From the NCBI GenBank assembly GCA_016125215.1, contig WGMF01000028.1, forward strand, positions 1 through 64,000: DNA of 64,000 nt, in the 5' to 3' direction. Position numbers and translations under genes: made by a program. The notes under the pieces are model-generated. The model searched no databases, was not told where the DNA came from, and saw only the letters and a list, made by a program, of their open reading frames with translations. This document shows, piece by piece, positions 47,904-55,409 of the stretch; position 1 is the stretch's first letter; each line of letters begins with the position of its first letter. The stretch is from Phycisphaera sp. (GTDB lineage Bacteria > Planctomycetota > Phycisphaerae > Phycisphaerales > Phycisphaeraceae).

Positions 47904-49040
47904 TTATCCGATGCGCCCGCTCCGCATGAAATCCGCCACGACTTTCGCGGTGGTCTGTTCAATAAACTCGGCGGCGCGGGCGATGGAGACTTCCGGGGGT
48001 TGGCCGGGGGCGATGGCGTGGGCGGCGGTCAGGCCGAGGGTTTGACACTGTTTTTCATCGAGCCTCATCCGGCCGGCCAGGGCGATGACGGGGCACCTGC
48101 CCGCATGATTAACGACCCCCGCGATGGCCTTGCCCGAGAGGGTCTGCTCGTCGAGCGATCCTTCACCGGTCAGGCAGAGGTCGGCTGCGGCGGCACGGCT
48201 AACAAAGTGTAAGGCGTCGAGCACCAGTCCGATGCCCGGCTCGAGTGTGGCCCCCAGAAACGCGACCAGACCGGCTCCAAGCCCACCCGCTGCGCCGGCC
48301 CCCGGAAGGTTCTCCACATCCACGCCGATTTGTCCGCGGACGAGCCCGGCCACGTGACGAAGCCCGTCATCGAGCATCAAGGTTTGTTCGGGTGTCGCGC
48401 CCTTCTGTGGGCTGTAGACATGCGCTGCGCCGTTTGGGCCGGTGAGCGGGTTGGTCACGTCGCAGGCGACACGGATGGGCGTGTGGCGGATGCGCGGGTC
48501 GAGGAGAGTCGTGTCGATGCGTGCGATGTTGTGAAGCATCCCGCCGGTGAGGGGCAAGGTGATGGGGGAACCGTTTTTGTTGAAAAAGCGCACACCCAAG
48601 GCCATCGCGCAGCCGCAGCCCATGTCGTTAGTCGCGCTGCCGCCGATGCCCATGAGGACGGACGTTGCCCCGGCGTCGAGGGCCGTTTGGAGAAGCTCAC
48701 CTGTGCCGAGGGTGGTGGTGATCGTCGGGTCGCGCTCGTCGGGCTTAAGCAGGGACAGACCGGAGGCGGACGCCATTTCGATGATGGCCAGGCCCTCGGG
48801 GGTCAGGCCCCACGTGGCGTGGACTTGCCCGCCGCGTGGCCCGGTGACAGGGTTGGTCATGCGCTGGCCGCCCGAGCCGGCGATGAGCGCTTCGACCGTG
48901 CCCTCGCCCCCGTCGGCAATGGGGCACAGGTCGACCTCGGCGTCGGGACACGCGAGCAGCACGCCGCGCCGCATCGCCTTGGCCACGTCCGGCGCGCTGA
49001 GCGATCCCTTGAACTTGTCCGGGGCACAGATGACCTTCAC
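47904..49040 (-). CDS. glxK: glycerate kinase (GlxK family)
   Basis: 378 residues from GTG 49040; the frame is open upstream to 49295, but that part overlaps tadA and has no family character. Motifs: VICAPDKFKGSLSAPDVAKA, IADGGEGTVEALIA, MGIGGSATNDMGCGCAMALG and AGAAGGLGAGLVAFLGATL. It phosphorylates D-glycerate to 2-phosphoglycerate. Its start faces the tadA start with a very short gap, so the promoters must overlap. No glyoxylate genes are adjacent. Confidence 0.93.
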   Translation of the reverse strand: MKVICAPDKFKGSLSAPDVAKAMRRGVLLACPDAEVDLCPIADGGEGTVEALIAGSGGQRMTNPVTGPRGGQVHATWGLTPEGLAIIEMASASGLSLLKPDERDPTITTTLGTGELLQTALDAGATSVLMGIGGSATNDMGCGCAMALGVRFFNKNGSPITLPLTGGMLHNIARIDTTLLDPRIRHTPIRVACDVTNPLTGPNGAAHVYSPQKGATPEQTLMLDDGLRHVAGLVRGQIGVDVENLPGAGAAGGLGAGLVAFLGATLEPGIGLVLDALHFVSRAAAADLCLTGEGSLDEQTLSGKAIAGVVNHAGRCPVIALAGRMRLDEKQCQTLGLTAAHAIAPGQPPEVSIARAAEFIEQTTAKVVADFMRSGRIG

Positions 49041-49086
49041 GCCCTGTGAGTGTAGCCTGTCGTGCGTGAACGAGGTAGACCTGAGC

Positions 49087-49563
49087 ATGATGCGGCGTGC
49101 GCTGGCGATGGCCCAGTCGGCGGCGGACCTTGATGAGGTGCCCGTCGGCGCGGTGGTGTACCGCGGGGAAGAGGTGTTGGCTGAGGCGCACAACCTGCGT
49201 GAATCGCTCGACGACCCGACGGCCCACGCGGAGGTTTTGGCCATCCGTGAGGCGGCCATGAAGCTCGGGTCGTGGCGGCTGGAGGGCTGCTGCATCGCGG
49301 TGACGCTCGAGCCGTGTCCGATGTGTGCCGGTGCGCTGGTGAACAGCCGGATCGAGCGCTTGATTTACGGTGCGGACGACCCGAAGATGGGTTGCGTGCG
49401 GACGCTCCACGCGCTGTGCGACGACCCCCGTTTTAACCACCGGATCACGTGGGAAGCGGGCGTGTTGTCTGAGGATTGTGCGGGTTTGCTCAAGCGTTTT
49501 TTCGAGGCCAAACGGCGGTCGGGCAAAACGACGCCACCCGGTGAATCAAACAGCACCCCGTAA
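49087..49563 (+). CDS. tadA: tRNA-specific adenosine deaminase
   Basis: 158 residues. DEVPVGAVVY, the zinc site HAEVLAIREA and LEPCPMCAGALVNSRIERL, and GADDPKMGCVRTL are characteristic of TadA, which makes inosine at the tRNA-Arg wobble position. ATG 49087 has GAGG 11 bases upstream; a GTG at 49066 is an alternative start. It is divergent from glxK, and its 3' end overlaps the convergent pseudouridine synthase gene by 18 bp. Confidence 0.93.
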   Translation: MMRRALAMAQSAADLDEVPVGAVVYRGEEVLAEAHNLRESLDDPTAHAEVLAIREAAMKLGSWRLEGCCIAVTLEPCPMCAGALVNSRIERLIYGADDPKMGCVRTLHALCDDPRFNHRITWEAGVLSEDCAGLLKRFFEAKRRSGKTTPPGESNSTP

Positions 49564-50478
49564 CCGTGCGAGCACGTCCAGAAAATCTTCCGGGGATGGG
49601 ACGCTGACGTCGATGTCGCCGATCACGATGCGCTGGGCGTGGAGCATGACGCGCGGAGAGCCGGTCGGGTCGATGAACCCCTCGGGCTGGTAGTGCGGAT
49701 CGCCGGCGAGTGGCAAGCCGACGTGTGCCAGCATGACACGGACCTGGTGGAGGAAACCGGTGCCGAGTTGGACCTCCACCAGCGCCGCGTTGCCCAGCGA
49801 CTCTAACATTTTGTAAGTCAGGTCACACGGCCGACCGCCGGGGTCGCGTCCGTCCACGACCTTTACGCGGGCCGGTGAGTGTTGCGTGACACGGAGATTC
49901 ATCCGCAGGGTCTGGGGTTGTTTCTCAGGGTGGCCGATGACGATGGCGTGGTAGAGCTTGTGTGTCTGGTGGGATGAAAAAGCTTCGCGTAAGGCTTCCC
50001 AGCGCGCCTGGGTGGTGGCAAAGAGCATCACCCCGGAGGTTTCGATATCCAGCCTGTGAACCACCCCGCAGCGCAGTCCGCCCTCACCGACGTTGAGCAT
50101 CGCGGGGTAGCGAGCGACGAGCGCATTGAGCAGCGTGCCTGTTTCGTTGGGTTCGAGCGGGTGGACCGCGACCCCCGGAAGTTTGTGGACCACCACGTAT
50201 CCCGACCCCTCAGCCAGGATTTGCAGGGGGGCTTGTGCCTGGGGGATCGGCTGCTGGTCTTCGGGGCGCGTGAAAGGCCCGACCGTCACCCGCTGGCCCG
50301 GCTGGAGCGTAAACCCCTTGTCCCGGCTGGTCACGACCCGACCCTCAACAGACACCCGACCATCACCTAGCAATCTGACCACCTGCGAACGCGACAAACC
50401 CAGCTCGCAACCGAGCAGCACGTCCAGACGCATAATGCGTGTCACTTCAATAGTTTGGTGTGGAGAGGGATCGGGCAC
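49546..50478 (-). CDS. RluD-family pseudouridine synthase
   Basis: 310 residues. An S4 domain (LDVLLGCELGLSRSQVVRLL) is followed by the catalytic domain with VHKLPGVAVHP and the active-site Asp in GVVHRLDIETSGVMLFA. LVEVQLGTGFLHQVRVML is the RluA-type motif III (usually TGRxHQIR, here TGFLHQVR). It modifies uridines in 23S rRNA or tRNA; which positions cannot be told. The N-terminal start may be the ATG 15 codons further in (MRLDVLLG). Confidence 0.9.
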   Translation of the reverse strand: MPDPSPHQTIEVTRIMRLDVLLGCELGLSRSQVVRLLGDGRVSVEGRVVTSRDKGFTLQPGQRVTVGPFTRPEDQQPIPQAQAPLQILAEGSGYVVVHKLPGVAVHPLEPNETGTLLNALVARYPAMLNVGEGGLRCGVVHRLDIETSGVMLFATTQARWEALREAFSSHQTHKLYHAIVIGHPEKQPQTLRMNLRVTQHSPARVKVVDGRDPGGRPCDLTYKMLESLGNAALVEVQLGTGFLHQVRVMLAHVGLPLAGDPHYQPEGFIDPTGSPRVMLHAQRIVIGDIDVSVPSPEDFLDVLARLRGAV

Positions 50479-50536
50479 GCAAACATCATCAAGCCCAGAT
50501 CAGCGTTGGGCAAGCCGGGCATGGATTGCCGTGAGA

Positions 50537-51238
50537 TCAGACCGAGGTGTGGTCGAAGAGGTACTCGCCCGAGGCGTCGTTGGCGTCGTGGATGCGGGCT
50601 TCGAGTTTGTGGATGGCACGGGAGATGGCGGGCATGTGGGGGTTGATGCGCAGGGCCTGGCGGTAGCAGCGGAACGCCTGGCATAGCTCGCCCATCTGCG
50701 TGTAGCAGTGGCCCATGCCGGCGATGGCACCGAAGTGCGTCGGGATCAGGTCGACCGCGCGTCGGCAATCGCTGAGGGACTGCTCCCACTGGGAACAAAA
50801 AAAGTGCGCAATTGCGCACTGGTTGAAGGCCTCGGCAAAGGTCGGGGCCGCGAGCTTGGCCTGTCGGAAGGACTCGATGGCACGATCGTAAGACTCAACC
50901 GCCATGAGTGCGACGCCCTCTTTGAAGGGTTGGGCTGCCTCTTTGCCGCACGCGCGGAAGTAAACCGACCACAAGCCGTGCTCCGCCATTTCGTTGACCT
51001 GTCGGTCAGGGTCACGAAGGGATCGGGTCAGACAGGGGATGACCGATTTGTCGCCGACCAGCCCGAGCACCACAGCCGCAGCCCTGCGGGCGTCGGTGTC
51101 GCATGACCCCAGGAATCGGCAGAGGTCCCGCATCGGCCAACGGGCCCGGACCCTTCGTGCCAATTCGTTGGCATCGCCCGAGGCCAGGGCCGGCGCGATG
51201 GTTTCAAGAAATTCGTGAGGGTTCGCCTCCATAGACAT
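50537..51238 (-). CDS. HEAT/TPR repeat protein
   Basis: 233 residues from ATG 51238 (ATG 51232 is equally possible). The N-terminal half has a HEAT-like segment (DTDARRAAAVVLGLVGDKSV, CLTRSLRDPDRQVNEMAEHG). The C-terminal half has three to four TPR units (YDRAIESFRQAKLAAPTFAE, WEQSLSDCRRAVDLIPTHFG, QAFRCYRQALRINPHMPAIS). No catalytic motif or signal peptide; a protein-binding scaffold is likely. It is leftward, 58 bp upstream of the RluD-type gene. Confidence 0.82.
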   Translation of the reverse strand: MSMEANPHEFLETIAPALASGDANELARRVRARWPMRDLCRFLGSCDTDARRAAAVVLGLVGDKSVIPCLTRSLRDPDRQVNEMAEHGLWSVYFRACGKEAAQPFKEGVALMAVESYDRAIESFRQAKLAAPTFAEAFNQCAIAHFFCSQWEQSLSDCRRAVDLIPTHFGAIAGMGHCYTQMGELCQAFRCYRQALRINPHMPAISRAIHKLEARIHDANDASGEYLFDHTSV

Positions 51239-51351
51239 GGTGGATTCTAGGGGGCCAGTCCCGTCCAGACAATCCCCCACGATGCGGATAATCCCCTATA
51301 CCATCCTGACTTGCTGACGGGGTTATCGGTCGTGCGGGTTGGGCAAAAAGA

Positions 51352-51505
51352 AGTTTCACGCCAAGTTTGCCAAGGCCGCCAAGTGTCGAGGAGAGATGGA
51401 GAGATGGGTAGCTGGGGGCTCATTCAATGTATTTCATCTGTTTTGACATCATCAATAGTCAATGCTTTTTCAATCTTGGCGTTCTTGGCGAGCTGGGCGT
51501 GAAAC
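51352..51505. repeat. mirrored CACGCCAAG repeat
   Basis: Left arm 51352-51382 (TTTCACGCCAAGTTTGCCAA, then GGCCGCCAAG) and right arm 51475-51505 in reverse, flanking about 92 bp. It takes up half of the 316-bp gap between the TPR gene and the PilZ gene. Confidence 0.85.
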
Positions 51506-51554
51506 ATCCTGCATACGTTTCAGATTCACGCCCAGCCTTTCCGATAAAACCCCT

Positions 51555-51875
51555 ATGGCCAACCCCAACCGACGGCGCTTTACCCGCACCACGCTCGACC
51601 TGCCGGTCAAGGTCCGTTGCGAGATGACCGGTCGTTACCTGGCCGGCCGAACGCAGAACGCCTCCGAGGGTGGGCTGCTTGTGAAGATCGACCACCCGTC
51701 GCTGCTCGTGCCGGGCCAGCGTGTGCTCGTGGGCACCGCACAGCACAAGCGTCAGGCCATCATCGAACAAGCTCACATGGTCAGCGCCACCGTTGTCCGC
51801 TCCCTGCGGATGGCCGGCGGTCAGACCGTGGCTGTGGCTTACGACGAGCCGCAGCGCCTGCTGGCCGCGGGTTGA
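51555..51875 (+). CDS. PilZ-domain protein
   Basis: 106 residues. The PilZ pattern is NRRRFTRTTLDLPVKVRCEM (RxxxR), followed by TQNASEGGLLVKI (N/DxSxxG) and the GQRVLVG strand. Most PilZ domains bind cyclic di-GMP. It is the first gene of the Tad locus, 70 bp before cpaF, and may link cyclic di-GMP to pilus assembly. GATAAA at 51543-51548 lies six bases before the ATG, so the message may be leaderless. The frame upstream to 51462 is repeat sequence. Confidence 0.8.
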   Translation: MANPNRRRFTRTTLDLPVKVRCEMTGRYLAGRTQNASEGGLLVKIDHPSLLVPGQRVLVGTAQHKRQAIIEQAHMVSATVVRSLRMAGGQTVAVAYDEPQRLLAAG

Positions 51876-51910
51876 ACAACGCTGCCCGTGACCGTCAAGC
51901 CCCATCACAA

Positions 51911-51939
51911 TTGCCCCGACCCCGCTTTGGCGCGATAAT
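51911..51939 (+). promoter_or_regulatory. promoter for cpaF, probably leaderless
   Basis: TTGCCC at 51911-51916, a 17-bp spacer, GATAAT at 51934-51939. The predicted start, seven bases after the -10, is the A of the cpaF ATG at 51946. There is no ribosome binding site. Confidence 0.5.
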
Positions 51940-51945
51940 CCCACC

Positions 51946-53064
51946 ATGCCCGCAAGCGAAATCTTCGCACGCACCGTCGCCCACTACCTGGCGCCCATCA
52001 AACGCTACCTCGACGACACCTCCGTCACCGAGGTCATGGTCAACAAGGCCGACGAGGTCTACATCGAACGCGACGGCAAGATCGAAAAGACCGACGCCCG
52101 ATTCACCGACGACGAGGCCTACGACGCCGCGGTCAACAACATCCTGCAATTCACGGGTAAAACGCTCAACGAACTGACGCCCCTGATCGACGCACGCCTG
52201 CCCGACGGCTCGCGCGTCCACGTCGCACGCCCCCCCTGCTCGCGCTTCGGCACCGTCGTGACCATCCGCAAGTTTGCCAAGTCGATGCTCGATATCGACT
52301 GGCTCGTCGAATTGGGCACGCTCACCGAACAGGCCCGGCAATACCTGCACGTGGCGGTGGCCGCGGAGCTCAACGTCCTCGTGGCCGGCGGAACCAGCTC
52401 GGGCAAGACCTCGCTGCTCAACGCCCTGTCGAGCTTCATCCCCAAGGGCGAACGCATCGTCGTCATCGAAGACAGTGCCGAACTGCAACTCCAACAGGAA
52501 CACGTCATCTCCCTCGAAGCCCGGTCGGCTGACCGCTACGGGCGCGGGCAGGTGACCATCCGCGACCTGTTCCGATCATCACTGCGTCTGCGTCCCGACC
52601 GGATCGTGATCGGCGAGGTGCGTGGCGGCGAGGCGCTGGACATGATCCAGGCCATGACCTCCGGCCACGGCGGGTCGATGGGCACGCTCCACGCCAACAA
52701 CCCCCGCGACGCCCTCAACCGCCTCGAAACCATGGCCCTGATGAGCAAGGTCGACCTGCCCCTGCACGCCCTGCGGTCCCAGGTCTCCTCGGCGATCGAC
52801 GTCGTCGTCCAGATGAGTCGGCACATCGGCTCACGCAGGCTGGTGACGCAGATATCCGAGGTCGAACCCATGGGCGAAGACGGCCGATACCGCCTCAAAG
52901 ACCTCTTCCTGCTCGACCACGACCCCACAAAATCCACCGAGGCAGGCGATAAAGTGTTGCAATTAACCTGGACCGGTGAGCGTTCTACACTCGCCGGCAG
53001 GTTGCGACCAAGAGACGAGAAACTCGTCACCCCCGCCGTCGAGGGCCTGTTCAAAACGACGTGA
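51946..53064 (+). CDS. cpaF: Tad/CpaF-type secretion ATPase
   Basis: 372 residues. N-terminal domain includes DDTSVTEVMVNKADEVYIE; the ATPase core has VAGGTSSGKTSLLNALSSFI (Walker A), VVIEDSAELQL and RIVIGEVRGGEALDMIQAM (Walker B) with STLHAN-type MGTLHANNPRDALNRLE. It lacks the longer N-terminus of typical CpaF. It should power pilus extension as a hexameric motor. It lies upstream of two Flp prepilins. A second, FHA-containing CpaF is encoded at 62645. Confidence 0.93.
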   Translation: MPASEIFARTVAHYLAPIKRYLDDTSVTEVMVNKADEVYIERDGKIEKTDARFTDDEAYDAAVNNILQFTGKTLNELTPLIDARLPDGSRVHVARPPCSRFGTVVTIRKFAKSMLDIDWLVELGTLTEQARQYLHVAVAAELNVLVAGGTSSGKTSLLNALSSFIPKGERIVVIEDSAELQLQQEHVISLEARSADRYGRGQVTIRDLFRSSLRLRPDRIVIGEVRGGEALDMIQAMTSGHGGSMGTLHANNPRDALNRLETMALMSKVDLPLHALRSQVSSAIDVVVQMSRHIGSRRLVTQISEVEPMGEDGRYRLKDLFLLDHDPTKSTEAGDKVLQLTWTGERSTLAGRLRPRDEKLVTPAVEGLFKTT

Positions 53065-53080
53065 GACCGCGGCTAGCAAG

Positions 53081-53150
53081 AGCGGGTGAGAGTGGGCAGG
53101 TTCGAGCAGGAGCGAGTGGGAGCGTGTAGGAGCGTGTAGGAGCGTGTAGG
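53081..53150 (+). repeat. tandem decamer repeat with embedded AGGAG
   Basis: Seven 10-bp units, the last three identical (AGCGTGTAGG). Each junction writes AGGAG, and the last one (53148-53152) is the ribosome binding site of the following pilin gene, spaced 6 bases from its GTG. Confidence 0.88.
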
Positions 53151-53158
53151 AGTTTGAC

Positions 53159-53395
53159 GTGCCAAGCCCGATAACCCACAACACCCGCGACTCACACCCC
53201 CCGACCGATGAGGGTTGGGAAGAAATCGTGGCAGAGGGTTGGGTGGTCAACGACCGCGGCGCGACCACGCTCGAGTGGGCCTTGCTCTTAGCCGCCATCG
53301 CCCTGCCGAGTTACTTCATCCTGAAACTTGCCCTCGAAACCCTGACCGCCCATTACCAGATGATGACCACCCTCAACAACCTGCCCTTTCCGTAA
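53159..53395 (+). CDS. Flp-type prepilin (copy 1)
   Basis: 78 residues with a class III signal: cleavage after Gly in DRGATTLEWALLLAAI leaves A-T-T-L-E, with Glu at position 5 of the mature protein, then a 20-residue hydrophobic helix. GTG 53159 gives a leader of 34 residues, longer than usual; GTG 53228 would give 11. The mature pilin is short, as in Flp/Fap pilins. It is directly upstream of a second pilin gene and shares its cleavage motif. Confidence 0.78.
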   Translation: MPSPITHNTRDSHPPTDEGWEEIVAEGWVVNDRGATTLEWALLLAAIALPSYFILKLALETLTAHYQMMTTLNNLPFP

Positions 53396-53496
53396 CCCCC
53401 GAAAGATGAACATACAACCCGCCTCTCAAGGCGATGAACATTAGAACCGCACGACTTCCAATCCCACCCCCGCACCCCTAACGTGAGGAACTGACC

Positions 53497-53715
53497 ATGA
53501 AAACCCTGCAACGCTTCGCCTCGTTCACCGCCCGCCTCGTCCGCGACGACCGAGGGGCTGAGGGCCTCGAAAAGCTGCTCATCATCGGCGCCATCGTCCT
53601 GCCCCTGCTTGCCCTGCTGATCCTCTTCCGTGACAGCATCACCGAATGGGTCCGCAGCAACTGGGGCACGGTCAAGAGCGACGCCGACAACATCGACACC
53701 TCGCCCCTGCCGTAA
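53497..53715 (+). CDS. Flp-type prepilin (copy 2)
   Basis: 72 residues with the leader DDRG cut before AEGLEKLLIIGAIVLPLLA; Glu is at mature position 5. A short hydrophilic tail ends in IDTSPLP. ATG 53497 has GAGGA at good spacing. It is probably the major or second Flp pilin. The two pilins differ in sequence after the helix, so they may form distinct or mixed fibres. Confidence 0.82.
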   Translation: MKTLQRFASFTARLVRDDRGAEGLEKLLIIGAIVLPLLALLILFRDSITEWVRSNWGTVKSDADNIDTSPLP

Positions 53716-53745
53716 GACTGACTGCTCGGATTCAATGCTGAAATA

Positions 53746-53831
53746 AACCCCCGAGACACCGAGGACACCGAGTCCAAACATAAGTCCACAGCACTGATTT
53801 TCTTCTCGGTGTTCTCGGTGTCTCGGGGGTT
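53746..53831. repeat. mirrored AACCCCCGAGACACCGAG repeat
   Basis: Left arm 53746-53772 and right arm 53805-53831 mirror each other around a 32-nt loop, between the second pilin and the peptidase gene. It could attenuate transcription after the pilin genes. Confidence 0.88.
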
Positions 53832-53920
53832 AAACAGCCTGCTCATTCTGTAATGACCCCGTATCCGAAGCAGATTAATATCCATCAAGATGCTCAACCC
53901 GGGACACGGAGCGCGAACGT

Positions 53921-54484
53921 TTGCTATGGCCAACGATCCTCTTTTCGATGCTCTGCCTGTTGCTGCTCACCGCGGCGGTGTTCGACATGCGGACGCACCG
54001 CGTGCCCAACGTGCTGACCATTGGCGGGATGGCGGTCGGCTTGCTGGCGTGGGGGGTGCGTGGCTATCTCGAACACGGGACGGGCGGGGCGTGGGAGGGG
54101 CTGGGCGTCTCGTTCGTCGGTCTGGCATCGGCCCTGGTGCCCTTTGCGATCATTTACGCCCTGGGCGGACTGGGCGGCGGGGACGTGAAACTCATGGGCG
54201 CTCTGGGTGCGATCACAGGCGACTGGCGCTGCGTCGTGGCGGCGGCGTTCTACGCCCTGCTCCTGGCGGCGGCGTGGGCCTGTGTGGTCATGTTCAAAAA
54301 ACGCATCGTGGGCAGGACGCTCGGGCGGATCGCGTCGGCGGCGATGTTCGTGATGGCACGGGTCAAGCCGACGATCCCCGATGACGGGCCGCGCGTCCCC
54401 TTTGCCCTGATGGTGGCCGTCGGCGGCGTGCTGGCTGGGTTACAATACCTCTTGGGCATCGCACCCCCGTGGGGAAACCTCTGA
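53921..54484 (+). CDS. cpaA: prepilin peptidase CpaA/TadV
   Basis: 187 residues, six membrane helices. The catalytic aspartates of the A24 family are in AVFDMRTHRVPNVLT and GGGDVKLMGALG. It cleaves Flp prepilin leaders. The start is TTG 53921 with GGAG 9 bases upstream. Its stop overlaps the next start as TGATG. Confidence 0.9.
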   Translation: MLWPTILFSMLCLLLLTAAVFDMRTHRVPNVLTIGGMAVGLLAWGVRGYLEHGTGGAWEGLGVSFVGLASALVPFAIIYALGGLGGGDVKLMGALGAITGDWRCVVAAAFYALLLAAAWACVVMFKKRIVGRTLGRIASAAMFVMARVKPTIPDDGPRVPFALMVAVGGVLAGLQYLLGIAPPWGNL

Positions 54485-55242
54485 TGACCCGAAAGAACTT
54501 ACAACTTGTCAGACGGCTGCGGGGCCACGTCGTGAAGCTGTGGTCCGACCAAACCGGCACCGCGACGATGGAGTTCGTGCTCGTCTTCCCCATCGCGTTG
54601 TTCCTGGCTTTGCTCATCGCGCAGACGACGCTCGTGATGGCCGCCAACAACTACGTCCACTACGCCGCCTTTGCCGCGACGCGCAGCGCGATCGTGCAAA
54701 TCCCGGACAACTCGCCCAGCGAGCCTGCCAACTATTACTTCGGCCAGGGCAGCCTCAAGCACGAAGCGATCCGCCGAAGCGCCGTCTATGCGCTCGTGCC
54801 CGTCAGCGGTCGGCTGCGCGATGGCGACGCCGACCCGACCGTCTCGCCCGACGCCTACAAGCAGGGACTCGACAGTTACTTTGCCACGCTCGGCAGGACC
54901 TCGCCGGTGTGGGTCGAGAGCCTCATGGCCGACCGCCTGCGATACGCCGACGCCATGACGACGGTGCGCCTCTACGTGCCCGAGGTCGTGGACGATAACA
55001 CGATCGAATTCACCGATGTGAACTCTGGCCGACTGTTCGGACCTCGCGACCCGGTCACCGTCCGCGTAACGCACAAGCTCAACCTCTCGATCCCCATCGC
55101 CAGCCGGTTCTTTGCCGACGGCAGCCAGACGTTCGGCTCGACCACCGTCCGCTACGCCCTGGTCACCGCCGACTGCACCCTGACCAACGAGGGCATCGAC
55201 CGCAACCTGCCACCGACGCCGCCGGTTCAAAGGTCGCCTTAA
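54484..55242 (+). CDS. TadE-like pseudopilin
   Basis: 252 residues. One N-terminal hydrophobic helix is preceded by TGTATMEFVLVFPIALFLAL, the TadE-type signal with Glu at +5 or +6 after the cleavage zone. The rest is periplasmic and has no catalytic motif. TadE pseudopilins are needed for Flp pilus assembly. ATG 54484 overlaps the cpaA stop, so the two are translated together. Confidence 0.82.
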   Translation: MTRKNLQLVRRLRGHVVKLWSDQTGTATMEFVLVFPIALFLALLIAQTTLVMAANNYVHYAAFAATRSAIVQIPDNSPSEPANYYFGQGSLKHEAIRRSAVYALVPVSGRLRDGDADPTVSPDAYKQGLDSYFATLGRTSPVWVESLMADRLRYADAMTTVRLYVPEVVDDNTIEFTDVNSGRLFGPRDPVTVRVTHKLNLSIPIASRFFADGSQTFGSTTVRYALVTADCTLTNEGIDRNLPPTPPVQRSP

Positions 55243-55259
55243 GAAGGTCTCTCACGACA

Positions 55260-55360
55260 AGACGCCATGGCAGCCATGGACGCCAGGATTCAAAGCCTTG
55301 ATGATTGATGATTGACGATCTCAGATGTGTGCCCTCCGGTCGCAAGCGACCGGGCTGAAT
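55260..55360. repeat. intergenic modules between tadE-like and kinase genes
   Basis: A degenerate GACGCCATGGCAGCC stretch, a TGATGATTGATGATTGA run (55299-55315) and GGTCGCAAGCGACCGGGCT (55338-55356), matching modules at 47743-47804. Confidence 0.75.
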
Positions 55361-55409
55361 GTTGATGCCCAACGCCTAACGCCCAACGACTCACTCCCGC
55401 CCCCTGCCC

